Assembly: GCA_949358305.1 (NCBI GenBank)
Contig: OX442314.1
Location: 17,665,060 to 17,725,059, forward strand
Direction of reading: 5' to 3'
Length of the DNA stretch: 60,000 nt
Origin: Strigamia acuminata
Taxonomy: Eukaryota > Arthropoda > Chilopoda > Geophilomorpha > Linotaeniidae
The notes beneath the pieces were generated by a model. That model made no database searches. It saw only the letters and a program-made list of their open reading frames with translations, and had not been told where the DNA came from. This document shows positions 50,924-60,000 of this stretch, piece after piece (the first letter of the stretch is position 1; each line of letters starts with the position of its first letter). The position numbers were made by a program, and so were the translations under genes.

Positions 50924-51064
50924 TTTATTATTATTTTGGAACAGCAAAAACAAAACAAAATTAAATAGAATGTAACACAAAATTTCTGCTTGATCTTTGA
51001 TGACGTGATGACGTCTATCAAATTCGCTGTGATTCCGCCACTAGTTGTCGCTGTGCACAGGAAA
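50924..51064. promoter_or_regulatory. Bidirectional promoter with two CRE-like sites, CFAP141-like / SDHB
   Basis: 141 bp separate the start codons. TGACGT at 51001-51006 and TGACGTC at 51009-51015 form a tandem of CREB/ATF half sites about 50 bp before the SDHB ATG. Confidence 0.5.
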
Positions 51065-52494
51065 ATGGCTGCTTACGTTCCGTTCGTAAAATTAGGATGG
51101 AGTTTTGGTTCAATGTCAATTAAGCATGGGACGATTATAATTCCTGTAAGATTTTTACTTTTACGTGTCCTAGAATCTATTTACCTGCATCACTATTATT
51201 GCAGATTGTTTGGGAAAATGTTAAACTCTGTTTGCTACAATCTTAATTTTTTTTTTCTTTTTTCTTCAAGATTCGTTCTGCAGCGGCGGCGGCTGCAGCA
51301 GCAGCTCCTGCTCCTACTTCCCCGAAGTCGTCGTCACCGCGAATAAAAAAATTTGCAATTTACAGATGGGTAAATATGCAATTGAACACCAATGTTGAAT
51401 TTCTCTCTCATTGATTTTTTATTCATAGAATCCTGAGAAGAAAAATGAAAAACCCTACATGCAAACTTATGATGTGGATTTAAACGCGTAAAAAATCTTT
51501 TATTTATTTTTAATGTTATTCTTATTTTAAAATAAAAAGTATTGTTTCATGACAGTATTTATTTTGTTTTAGTTGCGGTCCAATGATTTTGGATGCTCTG
51601 ATTAAAATCAAAAATGAAATTGATCCAACTTTAACTTTTCGACGATCTTGCCGTGAAGGTAAATTAATAAAAATTAATAAAATTAAATAAATTATAACGA
51701 ATTATAATATGCTGGTTGACTTTTTATTACAGGTATTTGCGGCTCCTGCTCCATGAACATCGGAGGAGTAAACACGTTGGCTTGCATTAGGTTTTTAACT
51801 TTACAGCTAATATAAATTTAAATTCTAATATGACGATTTTTTTGCAGCAAGATCGATACGAGTTTGGGTCGTACAACAAAAATTTACCCACTTCCTCACA
51901 TGTACGTTGTGAAGGATTTGGTTCCGGATATGAGTAATTTTTATGAGCAGTACAGGTCTATCGAACCCTTTTTAAAACGTAAAAGCAATGTGCCGTTGGG
52001 ATCGCAACAGTATTTGCAGAGTGAAACGGACAGAAAAAAACTGGTGCGCATTTTATTTATCAAATTCCTATTAAAACGAAGGAATTTATAATGTAATTTT
52101 GATTTTAGGATGGATTGTACGAATGCATTTTATGTGCTTGCTGCTCTACTTCTTGCCCCAGTTATTGGTGGAATTCTGATAAATATTTGGGTCCTGCGGT
52201 TTTATTGCAAGCGTATCGTTGGATTATCGATTCGAGAGATGACTTTTCTCGGGAAAGACTGGAGAGATTAAAGGATCCTTTTTCGGTTTACCGATGTCAT
52301 ACCATCATGAACTGCACTAAAACATGCCCAAAGGTTCATTTAAAATGTGTAGCACAAGTTTGATGGTTTCTAATAAGATGTTTTATATTTTGTTTTATTA
52401 ACAGAGCTTGAATCCTGGAAAAGCAATTGCGGAAATCAAGAAACTGCTATCCGGTCTTGCGAAGAAGGACGCACCTGAACTTGCAGCCAAATAA
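51065..52494 (+). CDS. SDHB: Succinate dehydrogenase iron-sulfur subunit (complex II)
   Basis: Eight exons (51065-51145, 51271-51369, 51429-51487, 51573-51658, 51733-51790, 51848-52043, 52109-52333, 52405-52494) form a complete SDHB. The start [17 protein letters not shown] leads a mitochondrial presequence; exon 2 adds a run of nine Ala and a Pro/Ser stretch before the mature '[12 protein letters not shown]'. The [2Fe-2S] ligands lie in '[16 protein letters not shown]' with a later Cys ('TLAC'). The [4Fe-4S] and [3Fe-4S] ligands lie in '[16 protein letters not shown]' and '[13 protein letters not shown]'. The conserved '[14 protein letters not shown]' is also present. SDHB carries electrons from FAD to ubiquinone at the inner mitochondrial membrane. 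All cluster ligands are intact. Confidence 0.98.
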
Positions 52495-53785
52495 ACATAT
52501 TGTTGTTGTTCTTTTTGAAATAATAGGTGTATCGTTTAAATGTAATCTAGACGTTTGGGTTGTAAATAAGTAGAAAGAAATAAAATTTGTTTAGATCAAC
52601 ATTGCTTTCAATAAAATTGAAAATGAAACGAGAAAATAAATTTGTTATTTCTTTCATAAAAATCAACAATTAAACAAATAATTGAGAAAAACAATAATGA
52701 TAATGATGCTTGTATCTGATACCGGAAGTTAGTAAGTTGATGTTAATGACGTCAGAAAGCGCCATTTACAACGCGTCATACCGCATTACGAAGAGACATG
52801 TAGGTAAGAATGACGGGATAAAATTTGTTTTTTTTATTAATATTAGGACATAACCAACAAACAAAATAATAATTTTGTAATTATTTAAAGAAATATTAAT
52901 TTAATTACACACGTACTATTTGACGCTTTCTTGCAGTACTACTTTTTGCGACATGAAGGCGAGCTTCACGGGAGTTTCATGAGGAGTTTTATTTTCTAAA
53001 TACACTACAAAAGTACTTTGGCCATTTGAGATCGAGTTGGTGGTTCTGTGGCGCAAGGCAAGGCAAGATAACCTCAAAATAATAACATGCAAACCTGCGG
53101 GAAACAGTGGCGCCATCTGTGATTCAAAGTTGGCGCGAACTAGGGTTACAAATAATCACTTTTAACAGTCGATGTCGTGTCACCGTCTCACCAAAATTGG
53201 AAGCTGACAAATTTGAGCAATGATTGTGGGACAATCTGACAATAATTCAAGCAAACGTTGCCTAAACTAACCTTTAATTGAGTTTATGATCCGTGATAGC
53301 AATTGAAGACACTTTTGTGGGTAGTTAATTACATCAAAAGAACGATTTTGGATGCTATTATATTTTCCAGTGTTTAACGCAATATTCCGGCCGGTTATGT
53401 AACAAAAGATATACTTTTGGTTTCAATTTTTTATTTTTAAAACTAACCTATATAATCATACTTCTTATGTTTTAAGTTGTTCAAACAAGCGAACTGAACG
53501 GAAATATGGCAACATCTAATGATTTTCAAGGTCTTCGTTGGAAAAGTCACGCTGAGTTGTCGGTATAGTGTTGAAAAAGCCAGTACTGCATATTTTAATA
53601 GAAAAATGTACATCATTTAAAAGGAATATTTATTTTTCAGAGGTACTTTTTGGACTGTAAACCAACGATGAATAGAACGACAGCTTACTGCCATCTCGCG
53701 GTGACTGGAAGTATTAAAAATGGATCGTTGGAACTTCGTCTGCTGCCGGATGCCGGGACCATTTGCTGGCGGTGCAGCCGTAGAC
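52495..53785. other. SDHB 3' end and agrin-like gene upstream region
   Basis: AATAAA-type signals follow SDHB (about 52578). A palindromic CRE (TGACGTCA) is at 52747-52754, and a consensus donor (ATGTAG|GTAAGA) follows at about 52802. Acceptor-like sites lie near 52935 and 53640. These suggest one or more non-coding leader exons of the next gene, or a separate non-coding transcript. No recognised protein is encoded. Confidence 0.45.
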
Positions 53786-54236
53786 ATGCAAGTCGTATGG
53801 ATTGTGTTCCTCAATATTCTCATTATCAGTGAAGGATTTCGACCATTTCGACCAAAACAATTCGTTTATCGAATAAGAACATCGAAACGACGATGTTTGG
53901 AACAAGCATTGCAGGAAAGAGAAGACCAAGCCAGATTCGTATTTACCGGAACAGTAGTCAAATTATTTCACTCTACAAGACACGCAGGAAAAAGTCCAAT
54001 TTACTCCGGTGCTGTGAAAGTTCGACGTGTGATGAAAGGGAACAAAAAATTAGTAAAAAAGAACCCGGTTTTAATTTATGGATTCGGTAATCCTCAATTT
54101 TGTTTGAGTGATGTGAGGGAAAAGGACTCGAAAATATTTCTGGTCAATTCTCAAAAAAATGGATTATTGACACTTAATTCAAGCCTTGTGCGACTGACAG
54201 TATCAAATTTGAAGAGAACTATGGCAGCTGTAAACA
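53786..54236 (+). CDS. Agrin-like gene, first coding exon with signal peptide and NtA domain (3' partial)
   Basis: One exon ends at a strong donor (AACA|GTAAGTG, exon end 54236). Starting at 53786, the protein opens with a signal peptide ('MQVVWIVFLNILIISEG'). An in-frame ATG at 53720 would add 22 residues. The rest matches the agrin N-terminal (NtA) domain, which in vertebrates binds laminin. The pattern seen is 'CLEQALQEREDQARFVFTGTV', 'YSGAVKVRRVMKGNK', 'VLIYGFGNPQFC', 'SKIFLVNSQ' and 'LTLNSSLVRLTVSNLKR'. The two Cys of the NtA disulfide are both present (near the start and after the GFGNP motif). Follistatin, SEA and LG exons of a full agrin would lie beyond the window. An NtA-only secreted protein remains possible. 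Confidence 0.72.
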
Positions 54237-55663
54237 GTAAGTGCGGTTTTTTTTTCTTTTTCTTTTAAATTCAAACGAATATTGCCCTTCAGGTTGCATC
54301 ACTTTTACAAATGGACTTTTCGCCCCGACAAAATTTCGATGAATTTTTTAGAGCGAGTGCAAAATTTTTGTTTCAATTTGAATGTGTCATTTTGATACAT
54401 TACAAAAACGAGCCTAAAGGTTCCAGAATTGAGGCGTGGTAGTCAAACTGGTATTTAATATATCTTAACAGTCGGGAGCAAAGTGTAAACAATTTTTTTC
54501 TTTTAATAACACGAAAATATTCAGTTTGTTTTCACGGTTGAATCAAGATGTTATTTTAATTAAAAAAAATTGTTTTTAATGAGAAGCGCCAAGTGGCTTC
54601 GAGGGAAGATTTAAAAAGCAATTTTTTTCAAAGTTTTCTTTGCTTTTTAAAAAAAAAAATGAAAATATTGACCCAAATAAAAGTGTGGGAGTAGCAATTG
54701 GAGATGTGTGATGACTTGCAGAGGGTGTGCGTAGTAAAGATGAAGAAAAAAAGTTGTTTTAAAGGTTGAACGAGTGGATGAGAAAATGGGAGGAAGAAGA
54801 ATTGAAATTATGGCATTGGAAGTCTGTTTAAGGGCGTTTACTTGAAGGACATGGCGTTTAATCAGAGGTAGTAAAAGACAACCCGCATTAATTAGTATTT
54901 GAGAAACAATTGCGATGTATAAACGTGGAAAGTAATCTTTTTATGTTAATTAGGAATCTTTTAGAGCGTAAATGGGGAATAAAAGCGGAGAACGTTTTTG
55001 ATACCTTTGTCAACATGTCATTAAGACATTTCTTTTGAGAAAGCGGTAAGGTGGGAGTTACCGGAGACATTAAAACATGCTTGCGTTGTGTTCTAAAAAG
55101 TCATTTCGCGTATTCTCTTGTCGGAAGAATATTTTATAGGCCAACGATCTTGGAGAAATAAAAATGCGGATGATGCTATATGAGACATTTATTGCGTGAA
55201 GCCGACTTTTGATAGTTACAATTACAAGAGTCACGTGTTTTTTTTGGTGGTTGATTTCTTTTTTATGCGTCATTTGTTAATTGAGCATTTTACCTGAGAT
55301 AAGTGTGAAGTTATGATGTTTTTAGACGTAATTAATATTTCATTGGATTTTTTTTTCTGTTTGATGCAAAAGTGAAGAAATAAATATCGTAAGGAAAGAA
55401 AGAGAATAAAACAAAAAAATTCAAATCCTGGTTATGGAAGAGTTCAGTTGAAAAAAAAAAACCCATTAGCTTTAGTTTGGTTTTCATAAATAAACAATAG
55501 GAAGGTTCGAGTTGCCCATTCAGCCTTTTGTTGTCAGTTTAGTTTTCCCTTAAGAGATGAATGTATGAATATTCACATTTTAAATCTGGAATGCATTTTT
55601 CCAGTAAAGTAGCAAAAAAAAATGTTTTAAAATAAAAAAATAATAATTTTTTTTTTTTGTAAT

Positions 55664-55689
55664 ATTTATTTATTTATTTATTTATTTAT
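55664..55689. repeat. (TTTA)n microsatellite
   Basis: About six TTTA units run in tandem inside the agrin-like first intron. Confidence 0.9.
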
Positions 55690-58562
55690 ATAGAGTTTGA
55701 TAATTGCGCCATGGGTTGCTGAATGTCACAAGGAGTTGTTCGTTTGTGGAATTAATAGTTGTTGTGGCAACACGTTGAATCAAAACATTGGCAATTAATG
55801 GGAGATTTATGTTTTATGAATTGAATCGAGATGAAAAGCGTTTACTCAAAAATTGAGTGAAGTCTGTTGTCTGACTCGCTTCTGCCCGGTTAGGTAGATT
55901 TTATTGAACTTTAGATTATAAAAGCATAATACGTAATAGCAACAGAATTAATGGGGCAAGAGAGACATCACCTAATAAATTTATAAGTGACTGTGCTTGT
56001 ATGCAATTAAAAACAATTTGGGGCTAAACCAGAAACTATATTTCATTTTGGCCTAATTTATTTGCGGATTTTTTTGGTTTTTCTGAAGAAAGTAAAGTGG
56101 AATTTCGATTACAAAATCTAATTTAAACTAAAATCAAAATTTAAATTAAAAAATTACATTTTCCACGAGTATTTTTTACTTCCTGGAAACATCTGACTTC
56201 TTTATTCGCCGGCTCTGCTTTGCTAGGAATGAAACTGTGTAGCTAAAATCTAGCTAAAAGTTTTATTTCCTGAAATAAAAAAATTATTTATTAAATTTTT
56301 TGAATTACTGCGTTCTATTGAGTTAGAAAGATTTTTTTCATTCCTTTGTACGAATGGAAAAAAAATAAAAAATACAAAACACAAGTTACAATAGGCCATT
56401 CCCCGACATAAAAAGGTGTGGTTAGATCTAGTTGGGGTTATTTTTTATTTTTTTTTTTATTTTTGATTAGCTTTTAGAGAAACATACCATAACCCCGACA
56501 ACCATATCTCTCTTTCGCCTCCACCCTAGTCTTCAAACGCACCTCGCTCAGCTTCACCTTAAAGGTAATAATTCTGAAATGTACCTGTTATGGTGGAACA
56601 TGTTTGGGCTGATCCCGGTTTCTTCTTGATTGAATTCAAATGAAGTATTGTGGTTTTATTTCAAGGTTGAATGGGAGAAATCCACCGGTGCGTAGAAACA
56701 CCTTAGAAAATTAATACATTTACATCATTTGCACAATCGTATATTTAGACAACGGTCTGATGAATGGCTGCCATAAATAAGGTACACGAACACATTTCGT
56801 AATAAATATTTAAAAGTTAAAGGAAGAGTTGCGTTGAGTCCGTAAATTTGTGCATAAATAGACGGAAAATGGATTATTGATGTCTTGTGGTAGTAAAATT
56901 GTTCACCGGACCGGATTTAATTAGAATAGTCGTTTGCATGAAAAATTAATTTGAAAAGATTAATATTTTAAATTTTTAATATAATTTTGATCGTCCAGGC
57001 TTTTAGATAGGGCGTGGATGCATATAAGTATGAGTAATGGGCTGGTCCGTTCTCCTTGAGTCATGCCCCCTTCGATTTGTTGGCGCCACGAGAGCTGAGT
57101 ACAATTCCCCTTCGCTTAACCCAATGATATAAATTACTATGTCACCTTAACGTTGACCTCCACTCTTAATTGGTTGATGATGAATCTAAAGACACCGCAC
57201 CAAAATACAGAATTGCGGGCGACTTTTTCCATGTTTCTCTCCCTCTTTTATCGTTTGAATTGAATATTAATTTTTTTAAATACTTTTTTCTCACGGTTTT
57301 TTTCTTTTTTCTTTTCAATTAAGTCATGTTGCAGCAAGTTGGTATGTGGCGTATTGTTCTAACTTGTACAAGAAGGTGAAAGTGTTTCTGATACGAAAAC
57401 ACACAGCGGCGGTTTTGGTTGGGTGAAAACAAACGGATGTAAAAAAGGAAGATATGATTGGTATTTTTCTTGCACATGTGGATTCAAAGTGGAGTTTAAG
57501 ATTGTGGTGTTGATATTTTTCAAGTTTAATCGTTTACATTTAACGATTTGTATACTAAATAATTTATAAATTGTATTTTTATTACATTGGCGTGTTTTTA
57601 ATGCGTGTTTTCAGGTGTTATAAGTAACAGATTGTGGAACTGACGAGTTGTGCCGACTCAATGCCAAGTCACTTAGAAAAAAAAACAAGTTAAAGAGTAA
57701 GGCAAAGGTGTGCTTAAGGGCAAATAACATGAGTTGTATTTTAGAGTGACCTTTGTAATCCCGTCCTGAGTGGAATAATTCTTCGGAAAAGTAGAAAGTA
57801 CAGTAATAGCGGGATTCGGGTGTGGGCGAGGAGTGAATAACGGGGTAATAAGCGTGCCGGAAGTGGGAAATTGAATTAAACGTTAAGCCGAGTTGCAAAG
57901 CGACGAATTTTTAAATTTGGGTGCTTCGTTCGGGCGTTTTTCCAGTGGGGCAAGAGTTGAATTGCAATTAAGCAATTTTCTAGCTTCATGCACTCTTCCC
58001 TGTTGTAATAGCTACGTGTCATGTTGTAATTCTCCATCGTGTGAGGCGCGGCGGCTTCCCCTCATTACCCCGTGTCCAGTTTGAGCCGACATAAAGGCGT
58101 CGCTTCCTCAACTCCTTTGCGTGCTATCGTTTTATTAGTCTGATTGGCAGCAGAAAAGATGACCCACCTTTTATCTCCACCCCCGATTGAGATGTTGACA
58201 GCTTAATGGAGGTTTGGTTCATTGGAATTTAATCATTGTAATTGTGAAACTTGCCTATTTTATATAGGGAATTATTATTGTTTAAAAAAAATTCGTTGAT
58301 TAGTTTGAAGTTGCATTCAGAAAAATAATAGGGACGTGGAAACATTAATATTGAAATATTTAAATGATAATGGGTTTGTCATTCCAATGTATAGTGTGGT
58401 ATGGCGAAATCAGACGTGCTCACATGAATTGTAAATTTGAGGTCTTCCAATGGGAGTTTATTTGTCGTAAACAATTTATTACAGTCGGCAAATATCGAGG
58501 TGAACAATCCACACAGACATGAAGTGTGACTGGAAGATAAACAGCTTGGACCCAATGGATTT

Positions 58563-58630
58563 CAGACTGGAGATTGAACCGCAAATCTACTGCTTGCCAG
58601 TCCGGTGCATTACCAGCTTATTCAGTTGGG
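58563..58630 (-). mobile_element. tRNA-related SINE-like element or decayed tRNA pseudogene
   Basis: On the minus strand, a pol III A-box-like block (TAAGCTGGTAATG, 58608-58620) is followed by 'GCACCGGACTGGCAAGCAG'. A B-box (GGTTCAATC, 58572-58580) comes next, with the spacing of a tRNA. The acceptor and T stems do not pair well, so this is not an intact tRNA gene. A SINE head is the likeliest reading. Its 3' body and any target duplication were not found. Confidence 0.5.
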
Positions 58631-60000
58631 AACATTGCTAGATGTTAGATTATTAAGATGCGCAATTCCATTCTTAGCAATTTGGATCAAAAATCGGTCC
58701 AACCAGGAGTTTGTAAATTAATTCGTTCTGAATCGATCCACATTCATAAGGGTTGTGAATTTTCTAGATATTCGAGGTCAAGAGACCTTCTGCTATTATA
58801 ACTATAAACTATCTAATTGTATGGGGTGTCTGAGTAGAGGGTCAGATGTTTGATTTTTCCGTTCACATAGTCTTTGGTTTTGATTTTGATTGGGAAGACC
58901 ACCACTGGTGCAGTTATAATTTTATTTTTTAAATTTTTTTAAAATTGCATCTGGCTTTTCAATCATCCAATCCAAACCGTAACTAAACTGACAGTTAACA
59001 TTTGTAATTTAATCTTGAAATGAAAATTGTTAAATTCGATGCAATATAAACAATGGATTGTCAGGAAAAGTGGATTTTATCTTGACTGACGGACGTTGTA
59101 TTGCAACTTAGCCCCGTTTGCTTTGTATTCACAAATAGGGGTGTGCGTAGCGTGTACACGAGCTTTACAAGAGTATTTGTCACGAGCATAAATTTGAGCT
59201 AAATTGACATACGTGCATAAAGTGAAGCTATTTATTTTCGCTCGTGATAGCATAATTTCCATCTGCATAGCGTTATCTTTGTTGTGTGAACACACCTATT
59301 CTCATTACCTTGTCGCAAGTTTCATACTTTATGAAACAACATGACTTTTTTTTCTCCCGCCTCGTCTATTTTCTCGCACATTTAATAATGAATGTGGGTT
59401 TTGTTAATGTATATGATAAACCTCAAAGTAATAATTATACGAGTTTATAATAAGATGGGGCTGGGACGATGAAGGTAAATTTTTTTTTAAAAGTTCTTTC
59501 GAGTCATCTTGTGTATATAAACGGAAGATTTATGATGTTAAATGAAAACTGGTTTCGAGGAGATTATTTCCTTAAATTGAGTTTGCTCTGGTATTTAAAG
59601 AGCCGGTTGTGTTGATGCGGAAAATATTCAAGTGTGAAGTGCTCCAGGATGGTTGCAGTTTTCATGCTTGAAGTAAAAGGTTTTTGACCTCATCGACAAA
59701 TTTGTTTATCGTGACGCAAATGGGGGAGGGACTGAGGCGAAAACAATTATGACAATGTAATGAGGGGGTGCGATCTCAAAATTTCTTCAATATATCTTGT
59801 CGTATGTGGCTGGTCTTCGTAATGGGATAAAGTAATAAACTGTTAACTGCGTAATTTAGCTTTTTCTTTCCTTCGTTTTTCTGGAAAAAGAACGATGTTG
59901 ACAAATAATTGGATTTCTTTGTTCGTTGTTGTTACTTTGATTAAGAGAAGCTTGTCACTGAACATTTTGTTATCAATTTCCAAAAAACATCATATTTTAG

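Larger units (their letters stand above)
54237..60000 (+). other. First intron of the agrin-like gene (5.8 kb, runs off the window)
   Basis: No exon with recognisable coding similarity follows the NtA exon up to the window end. The DNA is AT-rich, with GC-richer islands near 57000-57240 and 57870-58140, a (TTTA)n microsatellite near 55664 and a tRNA-related element near 58.6 kb. It is by far the longest intron here, as is common for first introns that carry regulatory DNA. Confidence 0.6.

Noticed and set aside
52916-53116. 66-codon minus-strand frame ending ...VVLQESVK
   Set aside because: The ending faintly recalls small cytochrome oxidase subunits, but the rest does not match and there is no clear splice or promoter context. 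The plus strand has splice signals that suggest a leader exon instead.
57611-57898. 95-codon minus-strand frame in the agrin-like intron
   Set aside because: Biased to Ser/Phe/His with no domain, no splice sites and no conservation evidence, so a chance frame is more likely.

Overview
This is a eukaryotic, animal window and most likely arthropod. The DNA is visibly AT-rich (GC not computed). Coding exons are small and separated by mostly 50-90 bp GT-AG introns, and protein-coding genes sit almost end to end over the first ~54 kb. Polyhomeotic, Melted, a P5B-ATPase, a somatomedin-B/class-B GPCR and an agrin-type NtA exon together point to a bilaterian with a compact genome. If the CFAP141 call is right, the animal should still make motile axonemes, which argues against groups with aflagellate sperm. 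A springtail-like or other flagellate-sperm arthropod would fit, but the species cannot be named from the sequence.

Layout. 1-2376 (+): 3' part of an ephexin-type RhoGEF. 3267-6918 (-): neprilysin/ECE-type M13 metallopeptidase. 6919-13496: 6.5 kb without a recognisable gene, holding GC-richer islands, CCAAT boxes, a CRE and the presumed polyhomeotic promoter and leader. 13497-18985 (+): polyhomeotic. 20298-25777 (+): VPS15/PIK3R4. 26463-29102 (+): GPI-type alkaline phosphatase. 29308-30182 (-): REV7/MAD2L2, head-to-head with an unrecognised 109-residue protein (30259-30699, +). 31062-35771 (+): ATP13A2/3-like P5B-ATPase, tail-to-tail with VPS11 (35904-40269, -). 40837-44120 (+): somatomedin-B GPCR. 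45134-48597 (+): melted/VEPH1. 49066-50113 (-): PPP1R35/Rcd4-like centriole protein. 50319-50923 (-): CFAP141-like axonemal protein. 51065-52494 (+): SDHB. 53786-54236 (+): first coding exon of an agrin-like gene, followed by about 5.8 kb of intron running off the window, with a tRNA-related SINE-like element near 58.6 kb.

How the genes relate. Three genes between 20 and 40 kb serve the endosome-lysosome system: VPS15 (class III PI3K), ATP13A (late-endosomal/lysosomal polyamine transport in its relatives) and VPS11 (HOPS/CORVET). Two adjacent minus-strand genes at 49-51 kb look centriolar and ciliary. The rest are unlinked housekeeping, signalling and developmental genes. Three head-to-head pairs share short intergenic spacers that are probably bidirectional promoters. 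No operons, CRISPR arrays, viral or bacterial insertions, rRNA genes or intact tRNA genes were seen.

Exon boundaries were read by eye from splice consensus, frame continuity and family conservation. They have not been checked against transcripts.
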